Origin: CAVXWV01 sp963695415
GTDB lineage: Bacteria; Chloroflexota; Anaerolineae; Anaerolineales; UBA4823
Length of the DNA stretch: 64,000 nucleotides
Direction: 5' to 3'
Assembly (NCBI GenBank): GCA_963695415.1
Contig: CAVOGL010000020.1
Coordinates: 124,001 to 188,000, forward strand
Shown here: positions 28,034 through 37,562 of the stretch, piece after piece
Layout: every line of letters begins with the position of its first letter
Position numbering within the stretch: position 1 is the first letter of the stretch
Made by a program: the position numbers and the translations under genes
The notes under the pieces: generated by a model
Seen by the model: only the letters and a program-made list of their open reading frames with translations
Database searches by the model: none
What the model was told of the DNA's origin: nothing

Positions 28034-28149
28034 ATTCCCATCGTCTTTCGTTTTTAATCATCGTTCTGCCTATACTGATGGTTGTAAATCGATCCCAATC
28101 ATCCGGGATGAAATTGCGCCAATGTTGATCACTGAACCAACTCCCTAAG

Positions 28150-28223
28150 CATATATGAACTGCAAACTAATTGTCAAGTGTAGATTGTATATTGTTGACA
28201 ATTCTAATATCTCTTGCTATAAT
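28150..28223. promoter_or_regulatory. Back-to-back promoters sharing a perfect inverted repeat
   Basis: Rightward: TTGACA (28195-28200), 17 bp, TATAAT (28218-28223) for the GntR gene. Leftward: TTGACA (plus 28172-28177), 16 bp, TATATG (plus 28150-28155) for the aldehyde dehydrogenase. The two -35 boxes are the arms of a perfect 9-bp inverted repeat, AATTGTCAA (28169-28177) and TTGACAATT (28195-28203). A dimeric GntR/FCD regulator bound there would switch both directions at once. Confidence 0.75.
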
Positions 28224-28246
28224 CTTCGCTGAAAGCGAGGAAAATT

Positions 28247-28853
28247 ATGGTCGATTCCCTTATTCGCACTCTTCCTGAACAAATCGCCCAGCGGCTGAGG
28301 CTGGATATCATGTCCGGGAAGTTAAAACCCAACCACCCACTGCGCGAACAGGAGGTGTCAGAACGTTTTGGTGTCAGCCGAGGTCCGATCAGGGAGGTGT
28401 TCCGCCAGCTCAGCCAACAGGGATTGCTGGTGACTGAACCGAACAAAGGTGTGCGCGTTAGCCTCCCAGCCCAGTGAAGATATCCGCCACCTGATCGTCG
28501 AATTGCGTTATGCAATCGAATCTTTTGCCATGGAGGCAATTTTTGACAGCATCCGTGAAGAGGACATCGAATCCTGGAACGCCATACTTGAACAGATTAA
28601 ATCAGCATGCCTATCAAGCGATATCGCCGCATTAACAGAAAACGATGTGAAGTTCCACGAGGCGATTCTGAGCCGATATGGCGATCAGGACCTGATCAAC
28701 ATCTGGCAGCCAATCGTCCTGCGCATGCTCATCGATTACCAGCGGCACGGGGATCTGATCGAAAGTTATCACGAACACAAAGCCATTCTGGATGCGATCA
28801 GGCTGAAAGACCAGCCAACTGCCCTGGCAGCATTAAAAACTAATATCCAGTAA
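28247..28853 (+). pseudogene. GntR-family (FCD subfamily) regulator with one frameshift
   Basis: The N-terminal winged helix is complete: RLRLDIMSGKLKPNHPLREQ, VSERFGVSRGPIREVFRQLS and a wing VTEPNKGVRV. After VSLP the frame stops; one base over, QPSEDIRHLIVELRYAIESF starts the all-helical FCD ligand domain, with NDVKFHEAIL and HEHKAILDAI (metal-binding His pattern). Removing one C of CCC near 28462 restores about 200 residues. It probably represses the flanking sugar-acid genes. Confidence 0.85.
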
Positions 28854-28870
28854 AAACAGGAGATGAACAA

Positions 28871-29889
28871 ATGAAAGCAGCGTTTTATTCCGACAGTCGA
28901 AAAATCGACGTGGGAGCGGGGACAGCCACCCCACCCGCTCCTGGTGAGGTGGTCATCAAAGTATCACACTGTGGTTTATGCGGGACAGATCTGCACATCT
29001 TTCACGGCGCTATGGACGCCCGCGTGCACATGCCCCAGATCATGGGGCACGAGATGTCTGGGGTGATTTTCAAAACGTAGGCTCCGGAGTCCGGGAATTC
29101 AAACCCGGTGACCGTGTCACCGTCATGCCCTCTCGATTCCTGCGGGAAATGCCCCGCCTGCCTGCAAGGTCATAGCCACATCTGCCACAACTTGAAATTC
29201 CTGGGTATCGACACCCCCGGCGCATTGCAGACCTACTGGACTGTTCCCGCGCACACCCTTCACCGACTGCCGGATGAGCTCACCATGCAGCACGGTGCTT
29301 TGATCGAACCGCTGGCAGTTGCCTGCCATGATGTCCGTCGTGCAGAAGTCCAGCCCGGCGACAAAGTCGTCGTCCTTGGTGGAGGTCCCATTGGCATCCT
29401 GGTAGCCCTCGTCGCGCGGGAATACAGTGCGAAGGTGATGATCTCCGAGATCAACCCATTCCGCCTGGAGCTGGCGGCGTCGCTGGGATTCGAAACAATC
29501 AATCCCAATGAAAGAGATCTGCTTGAGGCAGTGTTGGATAAAACAGGCAGCGCCGGCGCGGACGTTGTTTTTGAAGTGACCGGATCACAGGCGGGCGCTA
29601 AAGCGATGACCGCTATTGCCAGGACGAGAGGCAAAATTGTCGTGGTGGCGATTTACAGCAAAGCGCCTGAAGTAGACCTGTTTCGAGTTTTCTGGCGAGA
29701 ATTGGACTTTCGCGGTCGTGCACGTTCACGAATCAGAGGATTTCGAGACCGCCATCAAGCTGGCAAGCTCAGGCAGCCTGCCATTAGAATTCATTGGTAA
29801 GTGACGTGCGCCCGCTCGAAGGTCTGCTCTCCGGATTCGAAACCATGGAGAAGGGCGGAGATGTGATGAAAATCTTGATTGAGGTATAA
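28871..29889 (+). pseudogene. Zinc-dependent medium-chain dehydrogenase, several frame breaks
   Basis: Fragments in order: KVSHCGLCGTDLHIFHG and MGHEMSGVIF (catalytic zinc), VGSGVREFKPGDRVTVMP, then SCGKCPACLQGHSHIC (structural zinc cysteines) and KVVVLGGGPIGILVALV (Rossmann GxGxxG), then in another frame VHVHESEDFETAIKLASSG, ending DVMKILIEV. At least three single-base indels (near 29078, 29132, 29720) separate them. Similar to threonine/sorbitol-type dehydrogenases. It lies 17 bp after the regulator. Confidence 0.85.
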
Positions 29890-29891
29890 CC

Positions 29892-30659
29892 ATGAACATG
29901 AATCAATTCGACCTTTCGAACAAAACAGCCCTGGTAACAGGCTGTAAAAGAGGTATCGGCAAAGCGATGGCGGTAGGGCTTGCGGAAGCTGGCGCGGACA
30001 TCATCGCTGTGAGCGCAAGTCTTGAGGTGGTAGGCAGCCAGGTTGGTGAGGCAATAACTGCATTAGGTAGAAAATTCAATGCTTACCAATGTGATTTCTC
30101 CAACCGCGAAGACCTGTACCGTTTCATTACCAAGGTTAAAGAGCAGCACTCGAAAATCGACATCCTGGTCAACAATGCCGGCACCATCCTGCGCAAGCCA
30201 GCAGCGGAACACCCTGATGAATATTGGGACAAAATCATCGAGGTGAACCAGAGCGCGCAATTCATACTCAGCCGTGAGTTTGGTAAAGAAATGATCTCGC
30301 GTGGGTATGGGAAGATCATCTTCACCGCTTCGCTGCTGACCTTCCAGGGCGGGATCACGGTTCCCGGTTACGCCGCATCAAAACACGCGGTCGCCGGTCT
30401 GACCAAAGCCCTTTCCAATGAATGGGCTGGGAAAGGTGTTTGTGTAAACGCGATCGCCCCCGGCTACATCGTCACCGACAACACAGAAGCACTGCGCAAT
30501 GATCCTGTGCGATATAAAGCCATCCTTGAGCGCATCCCCTCTGGACGCTGGGGTGAACCGGATGATTTCAAAGGTCCGGTCGTTTTCCTGGCATCGGCTG
30601 CATCCGATTACGTCAATGGTGAGGTGCTTACGGTCGACGGTGGGTGGATGGGACGATAA
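29892..30659 (+). CDS. KduD-like short-chain dehydrogenase
   Basis: 255 residues, intact. TALVTGCKRGIGKAMAVGLA binds the cofactor, NNAG is present, and the active site is S (TASLLTF) and YAASK. FDLSNKTALVTG and the YQCDFSNREDLY segment closely resemble 2-dehydro-3-deoxy-D-gluconate 5-dehydrogenase (KduD). It starts 3 nt after the zinc dehydrogenase gene. It is one of only two intact enzyme genes in this catabolic cluster. Confidence 0.85.
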   Translation: MNMNQFDLSNKTALVTGCKRGIGKAMAVGLAEAGADIIAVSASLEVVGSQVGEAITALGRKFNAYQCDFSNREDLYRFITKVKEQHSKIDILVNNAGTILRKPAAEHPDEYWDKIIEVNQSAQFILSREFGKEMISRGYGKIIFTASLLTFQGGITVPGYAASKHAVAGLTKALSNEWAGKGVCVNAIAPGYIVTDNTEALRNDPVRYKAILERIPSGRWGEPDDFKGPVVFLASAASDYVNGEVLTVDGGWMGR

Positions 30660-30668
30660 TCTTCCACG

Positions 30669-31940
30669 ATGATCCCCCAAAACGAAACCGTCATACTGCG
30701 CCAGCTTGCGATTCGCATCGCCGAACTGGCTGCTCAGACCGGAAAGCACTGAAAAGAGCAGCCTTTGGTCACGCCTGACTGACCTGGACACGAGCGTGCG
30801 CCCGATGCTGCTCACACATCTCTGGCCCCTTGCCTGGAGCCAGGTGCTTCCTGACGAATTGAACCTGAAGTGTGAGAGCGAGCAAGGACGGCGCTACGAG
30901 CGCGAGCTGCGCCAGCGCATATGGACCGTCGAAAACCTGGTGGACGACACGGTTGTCGAACCTGTGGTTCGTTACCCCCATAATGTGAATATCCAGCCTT
31001 ATCCAGGGTTCAACCTGAAAAAAGTTTACGCCAAAGATGACCTCGCTCACACCGGCGCAGCCGCGTTTCCTCCCGGTGGTGGTCCAGAAATCGGATATCG
31101 ATAAAATCGGTGAACCGCTAGTTTGGGTAGATTACGAAAGACGAGAGCAAGACCGCCTTGAAGCGGAGGAGATCTTTGGCGATATCCTGGATGTGCTCCC
31201 CGAGGGCATCTACTTTGCCGCCAAAGTGGTCGACGAATGGGTCGAGTTGCGCGGCATGTCTCAGGTTTACATTGACCTGATCGACGATCCCGACTGGACA
31301 CACCAGGCGCTGCAGTCGATCACCGAAAACTTCCGTTCACGCTTCCTGCAGTGCGAGCGTCTGGGTATCTGGGGACCCTGGGAGCCATCGGATCCTCTCG
31401 GTTCAACAGGACTGCGCTTCAACCCGCACATCCCCTCGTACCATGAGCTGCGAGAACGTGGAAAAGCCCGGCTGGATAAATCCTGGGCTTTCACCTGCGC
31501 CGAAGCTTTCACTACCGTATCACCAAGCATGCACGACGAATTTGCTTTCGAATACGATCGCCAGCTCATGCCCATGTTCAAATATGCCAACATTGGCTGC
31601 TGTGAGGTCCTATCGAACAAGATCGACCTGATCCGCAGCGTGACCAATGCGCGGCGGATCACCATCAGCGAATGGGCGAACCTTGAAAAAGCCAGGGACG
31701 CCATCGGCAGCGATTATGTTTTTGGCTACAAGCCCTCCGGCGTACCCTTCATCACCGACCCGTGGGACCAGGAGTCGGGCGCGCCTGGAAATCCGCAAAG
31801 TGCTCGAATGCTCGCAAGGCTGCGCAGTCGAGATCATCCTCAACATAGGGGGCTCCCTGGGTCAAAATGCTGACAGGCAGTTGATCGAGTGGAACCAGAT
31901 CGCCAGACAGGAAATCCTCGATTTCCTCGAACGGCGCTAA
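30669..31940 (+). pseudogene. URO-D-like (uroporphyrinogen decarboxylase family) protein, frame-broken
   Basis: ATG 30669 begins NETVILRQLAIRIAELA, then shifts. Long pieces follow: VRPMLLTHLWPLAWSQVLP, DDTVVEPVVRYPHNVNIQPY, then the largest (31037-31780) with VVDEWVELRGMSQVYIDLID and LGIWGPWEPSDPLGSTGLRF, and the last VLECSQGCAVEI. At least four frame changes. Related proteins include corrinoid methyltransferase components, but this cannot be narrowed. It lies in line with the dehydrogenases. Confidence 0.6.
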
Positions 31941-32029
31941 CCCAATCCACACTTTCTAGATATAAAATATCTGGATATTCCGGTCAGGCGGTGATATACT
32001 CGCCTCCAGCATATCCCAGGAGGTCCAGC

Positions 32030-33073
32030 ATGTTATCCGTAGCCGACAAACGCAGTCTTCCCAAATCCCAGCCGCCTTTCCGCGTATCCTGGTACCGCTC
32101 TCCAGTGGATCGCGATATCTTGAGCAGATTGAACCAGCGCAGTGACCTGAAAGGCGCTCTGCAAACCTTCGGTCACCTGGGTTTGTTGGCGATAACAGGA
32201 ACTGCGGTATTTTACGCATCTGAAAATTTACCAATCCCTATTCTGTTGATCATCCTGTTCCTGCACGGCACCTTCTGGGCATTCCTGCTGAACGCATTCC
32301 ACGAATTCTGCCACAAGTCTGTATTCAAATCCTCCTGGTTGAACAAATTATTTCTCTACCTGGTCAGTTTTTTAAGCTGGTCAAACCCGGTCATGTTTTG
32401 GGAAAGCCACCAGGAGCACCACAAATACACCCTGCACCCACCGGAAGACCTGGAGGTTGTGCTCCCGCAGGAACTGACCCTGGAAAGCTTCCTGAAGAAC
32501 GCGTTCGTCAACCCGTGGGATTTCTACTACCGTATGAAGTACATCCTGCGCTTATGCCTGGGAAAACCCGAACCTGGCTGGATCGAATCGCTCTTCCCGC
32601 CCGAAGAGACAGAGCTGCGCCGCGCCATGTTTAATTGGTCTCGCATCATGGTGTTGGGTCATTTAGTGATCATCGCCGTGTCATTGTATTTCGGATTGTG
32701 GATCATCCCCGTGATCATCACCCTGGCGCCATTTTACGGCGGTTGGCTGCAATACCTTTGCAACAACACCCAGCATGCCGGGCTGATCGACAACACCTCC
32801 GATTTCCGATTGTGCGTGCGCACCATACACCTGAACCCCTTCGTGCAGTTCCTTTACTGGCACATGAACTACCACATCGAACACCACATGTACGCCGCAG
32901 TGCCCTGCTACAACCTGGGTAAATTACACGCTGAGATTAAGTCAGACCTGCCGCACAGTCCCGCCAGCCTGCTCGAAGCCTGGAAGGAGATCATCGCCAT
33001 CTTGCAAAAGCAGAAAGCGGATCCCTGTTACCAATTCGAAGCACAGCTGCCGACGCAGGTGCCAGGACTATAG
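32030..33073 (+). CDS. Membrane fatty-acid desaturase-like di-iron protein
   Basis: 347 residues with three His boxes: HEFCH (about residue 91), HQEHH (about 127) and HIEHH (about 282), plus membrane helices between boxes. This is the FADS/acyl-lipid desaturase or beta-carotene hydroxylase fold needing O2 and a di-iron site. AGGAGG six bases before ATG 32030 fixes the start. It follows the catabolic cluster but is independent of it, and is followed by the repeat array. Confidence 0.88.
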   Translation: MLSVADKRSLPKSQPPFRVSWYRSPVDRDILSRLNQRSDLKGALQTFGHLGLLAITGTAVFYASENLPIPILLIILFLHGTFWAFLLNAFHEFCHKSVFKSSWLNKLFLYLVSFLSWSNPVMFWESHQEHHKYTLHPPEDLEVVLPQELTLESFLKNAFVNPWDFYYRMKYILRLCLGKPEPGWIESLFPPEETELRRAMFNWSRIMVLGHLVIIAVSLYFGLWIIPVIITLAPFYGGWLQYLCNNTQHAGLIDNTSDFRLCVRTIHLNPFVQFLYWHMNYHIEHHMYAAVPCYNLGKLHAEIKSDLPHSPASLLEAWKEIIAILQKQKADPCYQFEAQLPTQVPGL

Positions 33074-33103
33074 ACTTTTATTAAATTCCCCAACATCCCA
33101 GCG

Positions 33104-33840
33104 GTCATTGCGAGCGGAGCGAAGCAATCTCCCTCTCTACCAGCCAGATAGACCACGTTCGTCGTAGCATTTTATGGTCATTGCGAGCGGAGCGAAGCGA
33201 TCTCCCTCTCCGCCTGCCAGGGAGACTGCTTCGTTAGTTTGGACGGAGACAAAGTTACATCATCCCACAAATACCCACCGTCCAACCCTCCTCGCAGTGA
33301 CAGCCCAGCGGTCATTGCTAGCGGAGCGAAGCAATCTCCCTCTCAAGCTGCTAGAGAGACCGCGTTCGTCGTAGCATTTTATGGTCATTGCGAGCGGAGC
33401 GAAGCAATCTCCCTCTCCGCCTGCCAAGGAGACTGCTTCGTTAGGTTGGACGGAGACAAAGTTACATCATCCCACAAAACCACCGTCCAACCACCGTCCA
33501 GTGCAGCCCAGCCATCGTCAGCAGCGACAGCCTTCCAGCGGTCATTGCTAGCGCGGACCGAAGCAATCTGCCTTCTCATGAAGAATTCCACGCCAGAGTA
33601 GACCACGTTTGTCGTGACAGTCTAGGGTCATTGCGAGCGCAAGCGAAGCAATCTCCCTCTCTGCCAGCCAGATAGACCACGTTCGTCGTGACAGTCTATG
33701 GTCATTGCGAGCGAAGCGAAGCAATCTTCCTCTCAGCCAGCCAGGAGACTGCTTCGTTAGGTTGGACGGAGACAAAGTTACATCATCCCGCAATAAACCC
33801 CACCGTCCAACCTGCCTCGCAGTGACATCCCAGCGGTCAC
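33104..33840. repeat. Left block of GTCATTGCGAG palindromic repeats
   Basis: Unit starts at 33104, 33177, 33311, 33384, 33541, 33627, 33701 and a truncated one at 33836. Full units are about 125 bp plus a 9-bp linker (134-bp period). Each has outer arms GTCATTGCGAG and CTCGCAGTGAC, inner arms GAAGCAATCTCCC and GGGAGACTGCTTC, and a third pair GGTTGGACGG and CCGTCCAACC. Units of 73-86 bp lack the third pair and end in a GACCACGTTCGTCGT variant. The block has no credible gene. Confidence 0.95.
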
Positions 33841-34004
33841 TTGATGTACAACGAAATGATATTCCAGAATAAATACTGACTGTCAAGCGACTTAGTTAAA
33901 ACCGTGGTCCCCTGTTGTCCCCTCGTTGTGATGGAATCCAGACGAGAGTAACAGTATAATTAATCTAAAATTTTCTATCACATTCGTATGGGGATTAGCT
34001 AATC

Positions 34005-34298
34005 ATGCCTCAGGCAATTTACTGCGTCTACATAATGACAAACGCATATAACACAACCCTTTATACCGGCGTAACCAACAATTTAATTCGCCGGGTATTG
34101 GAACATAAAAACGGGAGTGGCAGCAAATTCACAAGTAAATACAGGTTAACCAAACTGGTTTACTTCGAAACTTCAGACAATATAGAGGCAGCCATATTAC
34201 GAGAAAAACAAATTAAAGCTGGTTCCAGACAGAAGAAAATTGACCTGGTTGAATCCATAAATCATGAATGGCGTGATCTGACTGAGGATTTGTATTAA
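34005..34298 (+). CDS. Small GIY-YIG nuclease
   Basis: 97 residues. YCVYIMTNAYNTTLYTGVTN carries the GIY-YIG tyrosines, LIRRVLEHKNG the Arg and Glu of the active site, and LREKQIKAGSRQKKIDLVE the C-terminal helix typical of stand-alone UPF0213-like nucleases. It sits alone between two blocks of the 134-bp repeat; the next repeat unit begins 11 bp after the stop. It is lower in GC than its surroundings. Possible role in repeat spread or processing is my inference. Confidence 0.9.
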   Translation: MPQAIYCVYIMTNAYNTTLYTGVTNNLIRRVLEHKNGSGSKFTSKYRLTKLVYFETSDNIEAAILREKQIKAGSRQKKIDLVESINHEWRDLTEDLY

Positions 34299-34308
34299 TA
34301 GCCATCAG

Positions 34309-35045
34309 GTCATTGCGAGCGGAGCGAAGCAATCTCCCTATCCGCCTGCCAGGGAGACTGCTTCGTTAGGTTGGACGGAGACAAAATTAAATCATCCCAC
34401 AAAATACCACCGTCCAACCTGCCTCGCAGTGACAGTCCAGCGGTCATTACGAGCGGAGCGAAGCAATCTCCCTCTCAGCCTGCCAGGAAGACTACTTCGT
34501 TAGGTTGGACGGAGACAAAGTTTCTTCATCCCATAAAAACCCACCGTCCAACCGGCCTCGCAGTGACATTCCAGCGGTCATTGCGAGCGCAGCGAAGCAA
34601 TCTCCCTCTCAACCTGCCAGGAAGACTACTTCGTTAGGTTGGGCGGAGACAAGGTTACGTCATCCAATAAATTCCCACCGTCCAACCCGCCTCGCAGTGA
34701 CAGCCCAGCGGTCATTGCGAGCGAAGTGAAGCAATCTCCCTATCCGCCTGCCAGGAGACTGCTTCGTTAGGTTGGACGGAGACAAGGTTACTTCATCCAT
34801 CAAAAATCTCACCGTCCAACCCGTCTCGCAGTGACATTCCAGCGGTCATTGCGAGCGGAGCGAAGCAATCTCCCTTTCCGCCTGCCAGAGAGACTGCTTC
34901 GTTAGGTTGGACGGAGACAAGGTTACTTCATCCATCAAAAATCTCACCGTCCAACCCGCCTCGCAGTGACAGCCCAGCGGTCATTGCGAGCGGAGCGAAG
35001 CAATCTCCCTCTCCGCCTGCCAGGGAGACTGTTACGTCAGGTTGG
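34309..35045. repeat. Right block of 134-bp tandem palindromic repeats
   Basis: Unit starts at 34309, 34443, 34577, 34711, 34845 and 34980, spaced 134, 134, 134, 134 and 135 bp. Each unit has the same nested inverted arms as the left block and units are joined by a 9-bp linker ending CCAGCG. The sixth unit stops at its GGTTGGAC arm where the MFS gene promoter begins. Copies differ by scattered substitutions, so this is not a recent amplification of one copy. Confidence 0.95.
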
Positions 35046-35071
35046 ACAGTTGCAATCAATGCGAGTATAAC
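35042..35071 (+). promoter_or_regulatory. Promoter formed at the repeat edge
   Basis: TTGGAC (35042-35047), 18 bp, TATAAC (35066-35071), ten bases before the MFS ATG. The -35 box lies in the GGTTGGAC arm of the last repeat unit. The transcript would be leaderless or nearly so. Weak spacing and one-strand evidence only. Confidence 0.4.
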
Positions 35072-35080
35072 TATGCAGTT

Positions 35081-36358
35081 ATGCGCGGCAGTCTGGTAAC
35101 ACGCTCCCCCATTTTCTACGGCTGGATCATCCTCGGGGCAGCCTCGGTCGGGTTGATCATGAGCAGTCCCGGTCAAACCTATTCGATTTCCATCTTCATC
35201 GAACACTTCATCACCGACCTGGGCATCAGCCGCAGCCTGGTCAGCACCCTTTACACAGCCGGCACCCTCATCGCCAGCCTGGGCTTGCCATATCTCGGGC
35301 GCCAGATCGACCAACGTGGTCCCAGGGTGATGATCGCCATCGTCACCATCCTGCTCGCGGCTGCTTGTGTGTACATGGGATGGGTACAAAACGCCGTCAT
35401 GCTGCTGGCTGGGTTCGTCTTTCTGCGCTTCCTGGCGCCGGGGGGCATGTTTATGGTCAGCAGCAACGAGATTAACTACTGGTGGGTGCGCAGGCGAGGG
35501 GTGATCATGAGCATCGCCGGGATTCTGATGTCTATTCTGGGCAGCGGCAGCTTCCCATCTCTGATCCACGGGATGATTGCCTGGAGCGGTTGGAGGAACA
35601 GCTTCTTCCTCCTAGGGATAATGGTCGCTGCGGTGATGCTGCCGGTCGGGATTGGTCTCTTCCGCCAGCAACCGGAGGAATACGGTCTGCTGCCGGATGG
35701 CGATTCAGATGTATCAGATCCGGACAATGCCAATAACAAAGTCAGCCAGGAAGTGAATTGGACACGATATGATGCCGTCCGCACCCCGGCATTCTGGATG
35801 CTGTCTTCCGGTATCGCTGCGATTGCCATGCTGGTAACCGGCTTGAACTTCCACACGGTGAGTATCTTTGACGACGCTGGTATTTCAGCCGGGGCGGCTG
35901 CTGCCGTTTACATGCCTATCGCCATCAGCGGTTCACTGGTGCGTCTGCTGGCAGGATACCTGATCGACAGGATTTCGCCCAACTACCTGCTTTCTTCGGC
36001 GTTGATGGGGATGACTGCCAGCCTTTTGATTGCGCCGAGGCTGTCAGGGTCGACTTCCGTTCTCGTTTTTGGGATCGTCATGGGTATCACCGGGAGCCTG
36101 AATATGACCGTCAGCTCTGTTGTTTGGGCGATGTATTTTGGCAGGCGCTACCTGGGAGCCATCACCGGGGTCGCCGCGCTGGTCAATGTAGCAGGATCAT
36201 CGCTGGGACCCATGCCAATGGGGATCGCCCGTGACATCTTCGGTGACTACAACCTGGCGTTGACCACCCTCGCCCTGATCCCGGCAGTTCTTTCGATTGT
36301 TGTTCTGTTTGCACGAAAGCCAATTCCAGCTTCTCATCTCTTGAGTCCTCATCCATAA
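35081..36358 (+). CDS. Major facilitator superfamily transporter
   Basis: 425 residues, about 12 hydrophobic helices, beginning SPIFYGWIILGAASVGLIMS. The MFS loop 2-3 motif reads GRQIDQRGPRV and the mirrored loop 8-9 reads GYLIDRISPNYL. This type resembles OFA/monocarboxylate (oxalate-formate antiporter-like) carriers; substrate unknown. ATG 35081 is preferred to 35042, whose extra 13 residues lie in repeat sequence. No ribosome-binding site is visible, in line with a leaderless message. Confidence 0.85.
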   Translation: MRGSLVTRSPIFYGWIILGAASVGLIMSSPGQTYSISIFIEHFITDLGISRSLVSTLYTAGTLIASLGLPYLGRQIDQRGPRVMIAIVTILLAAACVYMGWVQNAVMLLAGFVFLRFLAPGGMFMVSSNEINYWWVRRRGVIMSIAGILMSILGSGSFPSLIHGMIAWSGWRNSFFLLGIMVAAVMLPVGIGLFRQQPEEYGLLPDGDSDVSDPDNANNKVSQEVNWTRYDAVRTPAFWMLSSGIAAIAMLVTGLNFHTVSIFDDAGISAGAAAAVYMPIAISGSLVRLLAGYLIDRISPNYLLSSALMGMTASLLIAPRLSGSTSVLVFGIVMGITGSLNMTVSSVVWAMYFGRRYLGAITGVAALVNVAGSSLGPMPMGIARDIFGDYNLALTTLALIPAVLSIVVLFARKPIPASHLLSPHP

Positions 36359-36444
36359 AGCTGTCGTGATAAAATTGCCCGAATGCCTGGCTCTATGGCG
36401 AGTTGATGCCAATTTCGTCCAGCACATGAGGATCTTATTTCAAA

Positions 36445-36829
36445 ATGCAGAAATTACTGGTAATTGGCGTCGGCGGTTTCATTGGCGCGCTGCTGCGCTA
36501 CGGGATCGGGACATCGGTTCAAACCATGTTCAAGCAGAGCAGTTTTCCCCTGGGCACCCTGGCAGTTAAACTTACTGGGTTGTTTTGTCATCGGGATAGT
36601 CACCTACTTCGTGGAATCGAGGGGGGTGTTATCCATTGAGACACGCTCATTTGTCCTGATTGGTTTACTCGGAGCTTTCACCACGTTTTCTTCTTTTGGG
36701 ATGGAAACCATAAACCTGTTGAACGAAGGCAAAATCTTGCAGACACTCACCAATATCATCCTTCACCTGCTTTTAGGATTGGGTGCAGTATGGCTGGGTC
36801 GCTACCTCAGCCAGGTGATGACTTCCTGA
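36445..36829 (+). pseudogene. crcB: CrcB/Fluc fluoride channel with one frameshift
   Basis: VGGFIGALLRYGIG, then PLGTLAV in the first frame and NLLGCFVIGIVTYF, GAFTTFSSFGMET (the Phe-box/TTFS motif) and four helices in the next. Removing one A of AAA at 36568-36570 yields a normal 127-residue Fluc subunit that exports fluoride as a dimer. A homopolymer sequencing error is as likely as a real mutation. It ends 1 nt before the VTT gene. Confidence 0.9.
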
Positions 36830-36830
36830 A

Positions 36831-37544
36831 ATGCGGCTTCGATTAATGATTCAAAGAGCCACATCTGCGGCAGCGAGACCATGGGTGCGCTGGTTTCTAT
36901 TCTTTCTCATGCTCAGCGGGTTAAGCCTGGTGATTTTCTTCCTATGGCATCCGCTGCTGGATACCATTAAGCTCATCGGCGACCAGGAAGCATTTACCGA
37001 AAAGGTTGAACAAGCTGGTCTGGTTGGTCCAGCCATTGTATTCGTGGTACAGGCGCTGCAGATTTTCATCGCCGCCATCCCCGGTCAGGTAGTGGTTATA
37101 ACAACCGGATATGCCTACGGCTTTTGGGGTGGGCTGCTGCTCTCGATTGTGACCACGGTGGGCATCAGCCAGCTTGTTTTTACGCTGTCGAGGTGGGGTG
37201 GTCGTCCCCTGGTGGCACGACTTGCTTCCATTGAGACCATCACAAAATGGGACCGGTTTGCGAACCGCTACGGGTTTTTATTTTTCATTGTGGCTTTCAT
37301 GCTGCCGATCTTCCCGGCGGATATAATGAATTATGTTGCCGGATTGAGCACCCTGACCGCAACCAGGTTCTTCGTCGCCAACCTTTTCGGGCGCCTGCCG
37401 GGTGTCATTTTCCTGACATTGATCGGCGCGTATGGGCTTGTGTTTTCTTTCCCCATCTGGCTAGCATTCTTTGCGACGGGGATCCTGTTATTAATCGCCG
37501 GGCAACTATTGATCAAGCGTCTCGATATAACTACCCCAAACTAA
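36831..37544 (+). CDS. VTT/TVP38-family membrane protein
   Basis: 237 residues, about six helices. AGLVGPAIVFVVQALQIFIA, GQVVVITTGYAYGFWGG, FMLPIFPADIMNYVAGLS and LFGRLPGVIFLTLIGAYG are the VTT (TMEM41/VMP1/DedA-like) conserved segments. Homologues include lipid scramblases and DedA-type flippases; function here is open. The start directly follows the crcB stop, so the two are co-transcribed. Confidence 0.85.
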   Translation: MRLRLMIQRATSAAARPWVRWFLFFLMLSGLSLVIFFLWHPLLDTIKLIGDQEAFTEKVEQAGLVGPAIVFVVQALQIFIAAIPGQVVVITTGYAYGFWGGLLLSIVTTVGISQLVFTLSRWGGRPLVARLASIETITKWDRFANRYGFLFFIVAFMLPIFPADIMNYVAGLSTLTATRFFVANLFGRLPGVIFLTLIGAYGLVFSFPIWLAFFATGILLLIAGQLLIKRLDITTPN

Positions 37545-37562
37545 ATTCAATTGGAGGGTACC

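Noticed and set aside
33174..34729. Several open frames inside the repeat blocks
   Set aside because: They are translations of the repeat itself, repeat the same peptide, and lack ribosome-binding sites.
33104..35045. Regular repeats at first look like a CRISPR array
   Set aside because: Units are 134 bp with internal palindromes and only a 9-bp conserved linker; there are no unique spacers and no cas genes.
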